Below are positions 47,263-56,131 of a stretch of DNA of 64,000 nt, in pieces (positions within the stretch are counted from its first letter, which is position 1; every line of letters starts with the position of its first letter). Origin of the DNA: DAOMNN01 sp035443825 (GTDB lineage: Bacteria > Pseudomonadota > Gammaproteobacteria > Burkholderiales > Rhodocyclaceae); assembly GCA_035443825.1 (NCBI GenBank), contig DAOMNN010000003.1, positions 1 to 64,000 on the forward strand, given 5' to 3'. The notes under the pieces are model-generated. The model did no database searches. It saw only the letters and a list, made by a program, of their open reading frames with translations, and was not told the origin of the DNA. Both the position numbers and the translations under genes were made by a program.

Positions 47263-47327
47263 ACGTTGAAGTATTGACGAACAGGCGGCCCATACGCTAC
47301 CGTACGCGCCCATACTGGTACGTATGG
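47259..47327. promoter_or_regulatory. Three-site palindromic operator cluster between tetR and etfB
   Basis: Three sites share a 6-6-6 layout: CCATAC-GTTGAA-GTATTG (47259-47276), CCATAC-GCTACC-GTACGC (47290-47307), and CCATAC-TGGTAC-GTATGG (47310-47327). The third is a perfect inverted repeat in its arms. Centres are about 31 and 20 bp apart. A TetR dimer is the obvious binder. Confidence 0.6.
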
Positions 47328-47430
47328 AACGCTTTTTTCGCGATTCGGTCAAGGTGTCCAACGAAGTCCGGCAGTGACATAATGCCCGCAGTGACACGCA
47401 GCACACTCATACAGTCATAGGAGCACCGCT

Positions 47431-48180
47431 TTGAAGATACTGGTCCCTGTCAAACGCGTGGTCGACTACAACGTGAAGGTCCGCGTCAAGAGCGACGGCA
47501 GCGGCGTCGACATCGCCAACGTCAAGATGTCCATGAATCCCTTCGACGAGATCGCGGTGGAAGAGGCGGTGCGGCTGAAGGAAGCCGGCGTCGCGACCGA
47601 GGTCATCGCCGTTTCCTGCGGCGTCACGCAGTGTCAGGAGACTCTTCGCGCCGCGATGGCGATCGGCGCGGATCGCGGAATCCTGGTCGAGAGCACTGCC
47701 GAGCTGCAGCCGCTCGCGGTCGCGAAACTGCTCAAGGCCCTGTGCGAAAAGGAAGAGCCGCAAATCGTGATTTGCGGAAAGCAGGCGATCGATGACGACG
47801 CCAACCAGACCGGCCAGATGCTGGCCGCGCTGATGGGCTGGCCACAGGCCACGTTTGCTTCCAAGGTGGCCGTGTCGGCGGGCAAGGCGAACGTCACGCG
47901 CGAGATCGACGGCGGGCTCGAAACGCTGGAGATCCGGCTGCCCGCCGTGGTGAGCACCGACCTGCGTCTGAACGAACCGCGCTATGCGACCCTGCCCAAC
48001 ATCATGAAGGCGAAGAAGAAACCCCTGGAGACCTTCAAGCCGGAAGATCTCGGCATCGACGTCACGCCGCGCGTCAGCACCCTGAAGGTGAGCGAGCCGC
48101 CCAAGCGCAGTGCAGGCGAACGCGTGGCCGATGTCGCCCAACTGGTCGACAAGCTCAAGAACGAAGCGAAGGTGATCTGA
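47431..48180 (+). CDS. etfB: Electron transfer flavoprotein subunit beta
   Basis: A 249-residue ETF beta subunit that binds AMP and, with EtfA, takes electrons from acyl-CoA dehydrogenases. The family start is MKILVPVKRVVDYNVKVRVK, and ICGKQAIDDDANQTGQMLAALMGWPQ is the conserved signature. The start is TTG at 47431, supported by AGGAG (47419-47423) seven bases before it. etfA follows after 1 bp. A CATAAT -10-like box is at about 47377-47382. The TetR-type operators lie just upstream. Confidence 0.95.
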   Translation: MKILVPVKRVVDYNVKVRVKSDGSGVDIANVKMSMNPFDEIAVEEAVRLKEAGVATEVIAVSCGVTQCQETLRAAMAIGADRGILVESTAELQPLAVAKLLKALCEKEEPQIVICGKQAIDDDANQTGQMLAALMGWPQATFASKVAVSAGKANVTREIDGGLETLEIRLPAVVSTDLRLNEPRYATLPNIMKAKKKPLETFKPEDLGIDVTPRVSTLKVSEPPKRSAGERVADVAQLVDKLKNEAKVI

Positions 48181-48181
48181 A

Positions 48182-49114
48182 ATGACGATTCTTGTTATTG
48201 CCGAACACGACAATCAGTCCCTCAAGGGCAGTACCTACAATACCGTTGCCGCCGCATCGAGGATTGGCGGTGATATCCACGTGATGGTTGCCGGCAGTGG
48301 CTGCGCCGCCGCAGGAGAGGCCGCAGCGAAGATCGCCGGAGTCGCGAAGGTCCGCGTCGCGGACGCCGCGCACTACGACGAACAGGGCGCGGAGAACGTT
48401 GCGGCACTCGTGGTCGCGAATGCATCGGGCTATACGCACATCCTTGCTCCGGCCACGACCTTCGGAAAGAACATGCTGCCGCGCGTGGCGGCGTTGCTGG
48501 ACGTGGCGCAGATCAGCGATATCGTCGAGATCGAAAGCGCCGACACCTTCGTTCGCCCGATCTACGCCGGCAATGCGCTGGCCAAGGTGCAAAGCAGCGA
48601 TGCGGTCAAGGTCGTGTCGGTGCGCACCACCGGATTCGAAGCGGCGGGCGAGGGCGGATCGGGAGCGGTCGAGGCACTGGAGGCAGGCCCGGACCTGGGG
48701 CTGTCGCGACGGGTCGGTCGCGAACTGACCAAGTCGGAACGGCCCGAGCTGGCCGGCGCCAAGGTCATCGTGTCGGGCGGGCGAGGCCTCGGCAGCGGGG
48801 ACAACTATCACAAGCTGCTCGAGCCGCTCGCCGACAAGCTCGGCGCCGCGCTGGGGGCATCGCGCGCTGCGGTCGACGCCGGCTTCGTGCCCAATGACTA
48901 CCAGGTCGGTCAGACCGGAAAGATCGTCGCGCCGCAACTCTACATCGCGGTCGGTATCTCCGGTGCGATCCAGCATCTGGCGGGCATGAAGGACTCGAAG
49001 GTAATCGTCGCCATCAACAAGGATCCGGAGGCGCCGATCTTTCAGGTCGCCGATTACGGCCTGGTTGCCGATCTGTTCGAGGCCATCCCGGAGCTGACGG
49101 CGGCGCTCGACTGA
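48182..49114 (+). CDS. etfA: Electron transfer flavoprotein subunit alpha
   Basis: A 310-residue FAD-binding ETF alpha subunit. The C-terminal FAD domain shows VIVSGGRGLGSGDNY, VDAGFVPNDYQVGQTGKIVAPQLYIAVGISGAIQHLAGM and the final IFQVADYGLVADLFE, all diagnostic. Acting with EtfB it passes electrons to ETF-quinone oxidoreductase. It is coupled to etfB and may be transcribed with the downstream CbiM-like gene and acyl-CoA dehydrogenase gene. Confidence 0.95.
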   Translation: MTILVIAEHDNQSLKGSTYNTVAAASRIGGDIHVMVAGSGCAAAGEAAAKIAGVAKVRVADAAHYDEQGAENVAALVVANASGYTHILAPATTFGKNMLPRVAALLDVAQISDIVEIESADTFVRPIYAGNALAKVQSSDAVKVVSVRTTGFEAAGEGGSGAVEALEAGPDLGLSRRVGRELTKSERPELAGAKVIVSGGRGLGSGDNYHKLLEPLADKLGAALGASRAAVDAGFVPNDYQVGQTGKIVAPQLYIAVGISGAIQHLAGMKDSKVIVAINKDPEAPIFQVADYGLVADLFEAIPELTAALD

Positions 49115-49139
49115 GGGAAGGGGACATTCCGGGGCACGG

Positions 49140-49805
49140 ATGAATCTACCGGCTGCGCTGTTTCCTGACGTCTGGCACTGGGTGTCGTTTCTGATCGTAT
49201 TGGCGATCGGCTACCGACTGGCGATACGCGCGCCGTGGAAGCGGCTTGCCGATTCGGCGCAGCTGAATCTGCTTGCCGGATTTGCGGTTTCGCTGACCTT
49301 GATGTGGAGCATGAAGGCCGGGGTCATGCCCGGGCTCAACCTGCATCTGCTCGGTGCGATGGCAGCGACGTTGGCGCTCGGTCCGCACCTGGCGATCGTG
49401 GCGCTGGGTCTCGCGCTAGCAGGCATCACGCTGAACGGCGCCATAGAGTGGCAGGCGTGGCCGATCAATTTCCTGGTCATGGTGATCGCGCCGGTCCTGT
49501 TCGCACACGGTTTCCAGCGGTTCGTGGAACGAATGCTGCCGGCGCATTTCTTCGTGTTCATCTTCGTCGTGGCATTCGTGGGCTCGGCGCTCGCAGTGGC
49601 CCTGGGCGGGCTGGCCGGATCGCTCGCATTGATCGCAGCCGGCGCATACCCTCTGGCCTTTCTCGCGAGCGACTACCTGCCGTATTTCATACTTCTGTGC
49701 TTCTCCGAAGCCTGGATAAGCGGCGCCATCCTGTCCTTGCTGGTGGTGTACAAACCAGGATGGGTCGTGGCCTTCGACGACAGGCGTTACCTGCTAAACA
49801 AGTGA
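49140..49805 (+). CDS. CbiM-like/ECF-type membrane permease
   Basis: A 221-residue membrane protein with about six helices. GVMPGLNLHLLGAMAATLALGPHLAIVAL resembles the CbiM/ECF-type energy-coupling permease family, which carries metal or vitamin substrates. No ATPase or T-component gene is nearby. The fold match is by motif recall. It lies between etfA and the acyl-CoA dehydrogenase gene in the same orientation, spaced 25 and 63 bp from them, an odd placement for such a protein. Confidence 0.6.
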   Translation: MNLPAALFPDVWHWVSFLIVLAIGYRLAIRAPWKRLADSAQLNLLAGFAVSLTLMWSMKAGVMPGLNLHLLGAMAATLALGPHLAIVALGLALAGITLNGAIEWQAWPINFLVMVIAPVLFAHGFQRFVERMLPAHFFVFIFVVAFVGSALAVALGGLAGSLALIAAGAYPLAFLASDYLPYFILLCFSEAWISGAILSLLVVYKPGWVVAFDDRRYLLNK

Positions 49806-49868
49806 ACGATACGCCGCACGTCGAGGTGCGGAACGGCCTGAACAAGAATAGATCTGGAGCGACATGAC

Positions 49869-51665
49869 ATGTCCCAATACTCAGCACCGATTCGTGATAT
49901 CCAGTTCGTAATGCGCGAGCTCGCAGGGCTGGACGAAGTTCAGCAGTTGCCCGGCTGCGAGGAGGTCTCGACCGATCTGGTCGATGCGATCCTGGAAGAA
50001 GCAGGCAAGTTCGCAAGTGGCGTGCTGGCCCCCTTGAACCGGGTCGGGGACGAGGAGGGCGCCACCTGGAACCACGGCGAGGTCAGGACAGCGAGCGGCT
50101 GGAAGGACGCCTATCGGCAATTCAGCGAAGCGGGCTGGACGGCACTCGCCTGTGATCCGGAATTCGGCGGGCAGGGACTGCCGAAACTGGTATCCACCGG
50201 CGTAATGGAGATGTGGAAGTCCTCCAACATGGCCTTCTCCCTGTGCCCGATGCTGACCACGGGTGCGATCGAATCCCTGATGCTCAAGGGTAGCGACGCA
50301 CAGAAGGCGATGTATCTGCCGAAGATGGTGAGCGGCGAGTGGACCGGCACGATGAATCTGACCGAGCCGCAGGCGGGTTCGGATCTTGCGGCGGTGCGCA
50401 CCCGCGCCGAGCCGCAACTCGATGGCACCTACCGCATCTTCGGTCAAAAGATCTTCATCACCTACGGCGAGCACGATCTCACCGACAACATCATCCACCT
50501 GGTCCTGGCGAGGCTTCCTGACGCGCCCGAAGGGGTGAAAGGCATCTCGCTCTTCGTCGTCCCAAAGTATCTGGTCAATGCGAACGGCGCCCCGGGCGAG
50601 CGCAATGACGTGCACTGTGTATCGATCGAACACAAGCTCGGCATCCACGCCAGCCCCACCTGCGTGCTCGCATTCGGGGACAAGGGCGGGGCGATCGGAA
50701 CCCTGGTCGGCGAATCGAACCGCGGCCTCGAGTACATGTTCATCATGATGAACGAGGCGCGCTTCGCAGTCGGCATGGAAGGACTCGCCTTGTCCGAGCG
50801 CGCATACCAGCATGCCCTCCAGTACGCGAAGGACCGCATCCAGGGCACCGAGGCCGGCGTTCGCAGCGGCCCCAAGGTGTCGATCATTCATCACCCCGAC
50901 GTTCGCCGCATGCTCATGTCGATGCGCTCCCAGACCGAAGCGATGCGCGCCCTGGCCTACGTCGTCGGCGCCGCGACGGACAAGGCACATCGTCATCCCG
51001 ACGAGCAGGTGCGGGCACGCAGCCAAGCCTTCGTCGACCTGATGATTCCGGTCGTCAAGGGCTGGTGCACCGAGAACTCGATCGAGATCGCGTCGACCGG
51101 CGTGCAGGTGCACGGCGGCATGGGCTTCATCGAGGAAACCGGCGCCGCCCAGCACCTTCGCGACGCGCGCATCACCACCATCTACGAGGGCACGACGGCG
51201 ATCCAGGCCAACGATCTCATCGGACGCAAGATCGCGCGTGAGAACGGCATGACGATCAAGGCGGTACTGGCGGAAATGCGCTCGGTCGAGAGAGGTCTCG
51301 CCGACTCCGGTGAAGATGCGCTCCTTGCGATTCGCAAACCGCTGGCCGACGGTATCGCAGCGGTCGAGTCCGCCGTCGACTACATCCTCGCAACCTACGC
51401 CACTGACATCAAGGCCGCCTCGGTCGGTTCCGTCCCCTTCCTCAGGCTCCTCGGCATCGTCGCCGGCGGCTGGCAGATGGCTCGCGCGGCGCTGATCTCG
51501 CGCGCGCATCTCGAAGCGGGAGACGGTGACGCCGACTTCTACCGCGCCAAGATCGTGACCGCCAGATTCTACGCGGATCACGTCCTGTCGCAGGCCGGCG
51601 GGTTGTCCTATGCGGTGATCAACGGAGCTGCGGGCGCGCTCGAACTTGCGGAGGAACAGTTCTGA
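49869..51665 (+). CDS. Acyl-CoA dehydrogenase
   Basis: A 598-residue FAD-dependent acyl-CoA dehydrogenase of the larger (FadE-like/ACAD with C-terminal extension) type. Features include PEFGGQGLPKL, GTMNLTEPQAGSDLAAVRT (substrate/FAD binding), GQKIFITYGEHDL, the catalytic region near VQVHGGMGFIEETGAAQHLRDARITTIYEGTTAIQAN and a C-terminal helical extension. It donates electrons to EtfBA encoded upstream. Fatty or aromatic acyl-CoA substrates are possible. GGAGCG lies before ATG 49869. A strong terminator follows. Confidence 0.93.
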   Translation: MSQYSAPIRDIQFVMRELAGLDEVQQLPGCEEVSTDLVDAILEEAGKFASGVLAPLNRVGDEEGATWNHGEVRTASGWKDAYRQFSEAGWTALACDPEFGGQGLPKLVSTGVMEMWKSSNMAFSLCPMLTTGAIESLMLKGSDAQKAMYLPKMVSGEWTGTMNLTEPQAGSDLAAVRTRAEPQLDGTYRIFGQKIFITYGEHDLTDNIIHLVLARLPDAPEGVKGISLFVVPKYLVNANGAPGERNDVHCVSIEHKLGIHASPTCVLAFGDKGGAIGTLVGESNRGLEYMFIMMNEARFAVGMEGLALSERAYQHALQYAKDRIQGTEAGVRSGPKVSIIHHPDVRRMLMSMRSQTEAMRALAYVVGAATDKAHRHPDEQVRARSQAFVDLMIPVVKGWCTENSIEIASTGVQVHGGMGFIEETGAAQHLRDARITTIYEGTTAIQANDLIGRKIARENGMTIKAVLAEMRSVERGLADSGEDALLAIRKPLADGIAAVESAVDYILATYATDIKAASVGSVPFLRLLGIVAGGWQMARAALISRAHLEAGDGDADFYRAKIVTARFYADHVLSQAGGLSYAVINGAAGALELAEEQF

Positions 51666-51688
51666 GCCTGCCCGGCCAGGCGATCTCC

Positions 51689-51713
51689 GGCACCCCGAGG
51701 GGTGCCTTTTTTT
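51689..51713 (+). terminator. Rho-independent terminator after acyl-CoA dehydrogenase gene
   Basis: GGCACCC pairs with GGGTGCC around a short loop, and seven T residues follow (51707-51713). It lies 24 bp after the dehydrogenase stop and closes the etfBA-acd unit. Confidence 0.9.
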
Positions 51714-51912
51714 CGTCCGGCGACAGCTGAGCGCACATTCGTGGCGCAATCCCGAGCCCTTTATGTCTTCTACATAGGAAAGACTCGGCCATCTATGGCG
51801 ACTCCTATTACTTAGGATATATACTTTCGTGCATCTGCTACCCCATCCGACGGCGACTACGGGATGAAGCAAGCTATCGTGATCGACGGCGACGACCGGC
51901 GGGAGAAACCCG

Positions 51913-54798
51913 ATGCGCCGTGATCACGATGCAGGAAACGATGCGGCGCAATTGTTGCGCGAAGTGGTCGACGCATCGCCAGTGCCGACCTTCGTCATCG
52001 ATCGGCATCACGTCGTCACGCACTGGAACCGCGCGTGCGAAGTCACCCTGGGCTATCCGGCCCAGGAGATGATCGGCACCCGTGACCAGTGGAAGCCTTT
52101 CTATTCGGTACGTCGCCCGGTGATGGCCGATCTCGTTGTCTCCGGCCGCATCGAGGCGCTGATCGACGCCTACTATCCGGACAAGTACAAGCGCTCGACC
52201 CTGGTTCCGGGCAGTTATGAGGCCGAGGATTTCTTCACCACGATCGGCAGCCGTGGCACATGGCTCTTCTTTACTGCGGCACCGATCCGAGATCCGTCCG
52301 GCGAAGTCATTGGTGCGATCGAAACGCTGCAGGACATCACGTCACGCAAGATCCACGAGCGGGCGCTACGGGAGGAGCACGAACGCCTGAAGACATTGAT
52401 CGAGCACTTTCCGTGCGGGATCTCCGTGATCGACGAGAACCTGCGTCTGATCGAGTACAACGAGACGTTTCGCCGCGCGCTGGATTTTCCGCGGCGCCTG
52501 TTCGAGCAGGAGGAGCATCCGACGCTCGAGAGCTTCTTCCGCTACAACGTCGAACGGGGCGAGTACGGTGATGTCCCCGTCGAGGAGCATGTGGCGGCAT
52601 TGATGGCAAAGGCGCGCAACGCCGAGAAACATGTCTTCGAGCGTGTCCGGCCCGATGGTACGGTTCTGGAGGTCCGTGGAACACCGTTGCCGCGTGGCGG
52701 CTTCGTCACTTCCTATACCGACGTCACGGAACGGAAAAGGACGGCCGAGCGACTCGAGAAGCTGCTCGCCGAGCAAAGCCTCATTCTGGACAACGTTCAC
52801 GTTGGCATCGCCTTTCTGCGCAACCGGGTGATCATCAACTGCAACCGGCGCATGGCCGAGATGTTCGGTTTCGGCGAGCCGGGCGAATTGATCGGGCAGA
52901 CCTCACGAATCCTGTATCCGGGCGTTGGCGAGAACTGGGAACGCGACGGCGAACTCATCTATTCCGAACTGCATGACAAGGGTCTGGTGGAGCAGGAGGC
53001 GTTGCTGGTCCGCCGCGATGGAACCCCGATCTGGTGCCTGCGTTCCGGCCGGCTGATGGATCGCGACAGGCCCGACGAAGGCTCGATCTGGGTCTTTTCC
53101 GACATAAGCCTCAGAAAACAGGGTGAAGAGCAGCTTCGACTGGCCGCCACGGTGTTCGACAACAGCCTGGAAGCACTGATGGTGACCGACCGCGACAACC
53201 TCATCGTCAGCGTCAATCGAGCGTTCACCGACCTGACCGGATACTCGCCGGAGGAGGTCATCGGGCAGAATCCCAGCCTGCTCAAGTCGGGACGACATCC
53301 GCCGGCGTTCTACGCCAGGATGTGGCAGCAGCTCATGGAAACCGATCACTGGCAGGGCGAGATCTGGGAGCGTCGCAAGGACGGCAGCCTCTATCCGAAA
53401 TGGCTGAACATCACGGTGGTACGCGACGCCGACAACGAGATCGTGAACTTCGTGGCCGGATTCTCGGACATGAGCGCACGCAAGGAAGCCGAAGAACAGG
53501 TCCAGTTTCTTGCACACCACGATGCGCTGACCGGCCTGCCGAACCGGCTCCTGCTGCGCGACCGCTTCGAGCACGCAACGATGCATGCGCGACGCGCCGG
53601 TCAGCGTGTGGCGATGATGTTCCTCGACCTGGACCACTTCAAGCACATCAATGACTCGCTCGGGCATCGTGTCGGTGACGAACTGCTGGTCGCCCTGGTG
53701 CGCCGGCTCGAACGCGACCTGCGCGACTGTGACACGATCAGCCGCCAGGGTGGCGACGAATTCGTGATCCTGTTGTCCGACGTCAGCTCCACTGGCGCGA
53801 TCGCAGCGGTCGCGGAGAAACTCCTGATCAGCCTCGACGAGCCATTCACCATTGAAGACCAGCAGCTCAGCACTTCGTTTTCGATCGGAATCGCACTCTA
53901 TCCCGATGACGGTACCGACTTCGACGCCCTGATGCAGAAGGCCGACATTGCCATGTACGCAGCGAAACAGGGCGGCCGAAGCAGCTACCAGTTCTTTACC
54001 GAGCGCATGAACCAGGACGGCGCGGAACGACTGCTCGTGCACAGCCGGTTGCGGCGGGCGCTCGCGTCGAACGAGCTGAGCCTCGTCTATCAGCCCCAGG
54101 TCCTGCTGCGCTCGGGGCGCCCGTTCGGCGTCGAGGCCTTGCTGCGCTGGCACCCTGAAGAACTCGGGAGCATTTCCCCCGCCCGATTCATTCCGGCAGC
54201 CGAAGAGAGCGGCCTCATCATTCCGATCGGACAATGGGTTCTGGACCAGGCGTGCCGTCAGGCTCGCATCTGGCAGGACGAAGGCGCGCGCCTGCAGATC
54301 GCGCTGAACGTCTCGGGGGTGCAGTTGTTGCGCACCGACCTGGCCGATGCCGTCGATCGCGCGGTGCGCGAGCACGGCATCGATCCCGCCCAACTCGAGA
54401 TCGAACTGACCGAATCGACCCTGATGAAGGACACCGCAAGCGTGCTCGAAGTCATCGACGACCTGAAGCGCATCGGCGTCAAGCTCGCAATCGACGATTT
54501 CGGTACCGGTTACTCCAGCCTTTCGTACCTGAAGCGCTTCCGCGTGGACAAGCTGAAGATCGACAGCTCGTTCGTCAAGGATCTGTCGGAAGACGAGGAC
54601 GATCGCACCATCGTCAAGACCATCATCCGCATGGCACGCTCGCTGGCACTGCGCACGATTGCCGAGGGGGTCGAGACCGATTCGCAACTCGCCTTCCTGC
54701 GGGACCAGAACTGCGACGAAGCACAGGGATTCCTCTTCAGCAAACCGCTGAGCGCACCGGAGGCATTCGCGATGTGCGCGAACAGGCGTCGCCACTGA
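51913..54798 (+). CDS. PAS-GGDEF-EAL c-di-GMP signalling protein
   Basis: A 961-residue cytoplasmic protein with about four PAS domains (about 10-145, 150-270, 275-400, 405-525), a GGDEF domain (about 530-690) and an EAL domain (about 700-955). GGDEF is intact with an RDCD inhibitory site five residues upstream. EAL keeps VEALLRW, ELTEST, DDFGTGYSS and KIDSSFVKD, so both activities are possible. No membrane helix is seen. ATG 51913 follows GGCGGGAG-like purines. An AT-rich upstream stretch (about 51765-51835) probably holds its promoter. It is the third protein of this type in the window. Confidence 0.92.
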   Translation: MRRDHDAGNDAAQLLREVVDASPVPTFVIDRHHVVTHWNRACEVTLGYPAQEMIGTRDQWKPFYSVRRPVMADLVVSGRIEALIDAYYPDKYKRSTLVPGSYEAEDFFTTIGSRGTWLFFTAAPIRDPSGEVIGAIETLQDITSRKIHERALREEHERLKTLIEHFPCGISVIDENLRLIEYNETFRRALDFPRRLFEQEEHPTLESFFRYNVERGEYGDVPVEEHVAALMAKARNAEKHVFERVRPDGTVLEVRGTPLPRGGFVTSYTDVTERKRTAERLEKLLAEQSLILDNVHVGIAFLRNRVIINCNRRMAEMFGFGEPGELIGQTSRILYPGVGENWERDGELIYSELHDKGLVEQEALLVRRDGTPIWCLRSGRLMDRDRPDEGSIWVFSDISLRKQGEEQLRLAATVFDNSLEALMVTDRDNLIVSVNRAFTDLTGYSPEEVIGQNPSLLKSGRHPPAFYARMWQQLMETDHWQGEIWERRKDGSLYPKWLNITVVRDADNEIVNFVAGFSDMSARKEAEEQVQFLAHHDALTGLPNRLLLRDRFEHATMHARRAGQRVAMMFLDLDHFKHINDSLGHRVGDELLVALVRRLERDLRDCDTISRQGGDEFVILLSDVSSTGAIAAVAEKLLISLDEPFTIEDQQLSTSFSIGIALYPDDGTDFDALMQKADIAMYAAKQGGRSSYQFFTERMNQDGAERLLVHSRLRRALASNELSLVYQPQVLLRSGRPFGVEALLRWHPEELGSISPARFIPAAEESGLIIPIGQWVLDQACRQARIWQDEGARLQIALNVSGVQLLRTDLADAVDRAVREHGIDPAQLEIELTESTLMKDTASVLEVIDDLKRIGVKLAIDDFGTGYSSLSYLKRFRVDKLKIDSSFVKDLSEDEDDRTIVKTIIRMARSLALRTIAEGVETDSQLAFLRDQNCDEAQGFLFSKPLSAPEAFAMCANRRRH

Positions 54799-55183
54799 TC
54801 AAGTAGCGCCCGGCTGGCGGCCGTCTTTTCGACGACGCCGTTCCTAAAGGCCGAAGCCGATCTTGCGGATCGGCTTGAGGACCAGATCCGGCCGGAAGGC
54901 GAAGCCTCGCCGACGATCCGCATCACCCACGATGTTTCGTCCAAGCCAGTCCAGCAGATCAGCACCAATGAGGATCGTCCGACGCGCACGATCTCTCTGC
55001 GCCTTCGCTTCATCGTTCGTGTTGATCCCGCTCTTTTCGGCAGTCTCCAACGGATCGATACGCGATTTATGCCTATGCTGTTCGCCATATTTGCAGATTC
55101 AGTATGTGCATGTACTATGCGTTTGTCCTCCTCAGAGGTATTTTTGGCCCCACGGCATACCTTCTAAACCTGCATACGAACAC
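54799..55183. other. Intergenic region with gene debris
   Basis: About 385 bp follow the PAS-GGDEF-EAL gene. Apart from the short leftward frame at 54844-55050 I see no convincing gene. Base composition is less GC-rich than the flanks towards 55080-55180. It marks the start of the accessory region. Confidence 0.4.
54844..55050 (-). CDS. Hypothetical short protein, possibly a gene fragment
   Basis: A 68-residue open frame starting at TTG, not recognised. The part with QRDRARRTILIGADLLDWL is faintly like small mobilisation (MobC/TraD-like) proteins. The sequence stays open a little further upstream (to about 55100) before a stop. It may be the C-terminal end of a broken gene rather than a working one. 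Confidence 0.25.
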   Translation of the reverse strand: METAEKSGINTNDEAKAQRDRARRTILIGADLLDWLGRNIVGDADRRRGFAFRPDLVLKPIRKIGFGL

Positions 55184-55354
55184 ATGGATCAACCGTACAT
55201 AGCGTCTTTCAGCGCATCCAAGTTATTGGTCGGGTGGGCTCGTAGTTCACCGCGTGCGTACGAGGTGGCGGTAAGTCGCGCCCTGAATGCTGGGCGCCGC
55301 GATGGCCTCGAGCAGCTCACCGCGATGGCATTCAATAACGGTAAGCGAGGCTAA
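55184..55354 (+). CDS. Hypothetical 56-residue protein
   Basis: A short frame with protein-like composition (helical, SASKLLVGWARSSPRAYEVAVSRAL). No clear ribosome-binding site precedes ATG 55184. It ends 4 bp before the next gene. It may be a small gene or the end of a truncated one. I do not recognise the family. Confidence 0.3.
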   Translation: MDQPYIASFSASKLLVGWARSSPRAYEVAVSRALNAGRRDGLEQLTAMAFNNGKRG

Positions 55355-55358
55355 CGGG

Positions 55359-56048
55359 ATGACAGATCCGATTGAGGCACATTCGTCAAAACGTGTAGTG
55401 CCGTTCTATAGCCGCTGGCATTTCTGGCTCACAGCGCTCGCCACGCTGGCCACCCTCTACGGTGGTTGGCGCTGGATGGTGACGCCCCATGTCAATCCGC
55501 ACCCGCAGAAGAAGGTCGTCGTGCGTGGGGTCTTTCCCTACGAGCGGGGCTGGGAGCTCAAGGCCCTCATGAACTTCTACACGCACAACCCCTACTGCCA
55601 AACCACGGCACGGGTCTTCCTGATCTTCCCCATGGCGCAAGTATCCCGGGCGCAGCGGGTAGATATTGCGGTAACCCGCGAGGGTGCCAATCGCTACTCA
55701 CTTATCTATTACCAAGACCACTTTCTTCCCGGCTGGTGCGAGTGGAGGTTCGGAGGCTCCTCTCCCGTAATCCTCGTCGACGGCCAGTCCGTCGGCGGCG
55801 GCGGTTTCGGTGACGACCGACGCAATTATCATCAGGTCAATTACGAATGTCATTACATCGAGTACGACCTCCCTCGTGTTAAGGAGAAGCACATTGTCTG
55901 CGGTGACGATTCCGAACAGCCGCACCAACACGATCCGGAGCGGACTGATAAAGAATCGAATTTTGTCTGGAAGAACAAGGTTCTTTATACCCATCTCGTA
56001 TCCCCAGGGCATTCAGAAACCATCTGGAAAGAAGGAGAAGAAGAATGA
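55359..56048 (+). CDS. Hypothetical membrane-anchored protein (candidate orphan immunity protein)
   Basis: A 229-residue protein with one N-terminal membrane helix (about 22-40: FWLTALATLATLYGGW) and a soluble, probably periplasmic, rest. GVFPYERGWELKALMNFYTHNPYCQTTA and VILVDGQSVGGGGFGDD are notable; I recognise no family. GAGG sits eight bases before ATG 55359. Its stop overlaps the start of a 28-codon broken frame as ATGA (56045-56048). This mirrors the pair just downstream, where a small secreted protein overlaps the RTX gene start. An immunity or chaperone role is inferred from that arrangement only. Confidence 0.55.
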   Translation: MTDPIEAHSSKRVVPFYSRWHFWLTALATLATLYGGWRWMVTPHVNPHPQKKVVVRGVFPYERGWELKALMNFYTHNPYCQTTARVFLIFPMAQVSRAQRVDIAVTREGANRYSLIYYQDHFLPGWCEWRFGGSSPVILVDGQSVGGGGFGDDRRNYHQVNYECHYIEYDLPRVKEKHIVCGDDSEQPHQHDPERTDKESNFVWKNKVLYTHLVSPGHSETIWKEGEEE

Positions 56049-56131
56049 GCTACAACCCGTCGACCGCATTCCTGTCGCGCCTGATCTACGACGACAGCCG
56101 GGTCGGAGAAGACAAGGTCGGCAAGCGCTAG
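56045..56131 (+). pseudogene. 28-codon remnant, possible 5' end of a lost effector gene
   Basis: It starts at ATG 56045, overlapping the stop of the upstream gene by four bases, and reads MSYNPSTAFLSRLIYDD before ending at TAG 56131. The start looks like a real protein N-terminus, but the frame stops at once. It may be the displaced beginning of an RTX or effector gene. Other explanations, such as a short peptide, remain open. Confidence 0.3.

Noticed and set aside
54863..55183. Long N-terminal extension of the 56-residue frame at 55184
   Set aside because: Composition is Arg/Ser/Cys-rich and unlike protein; only the last part looks plausible.
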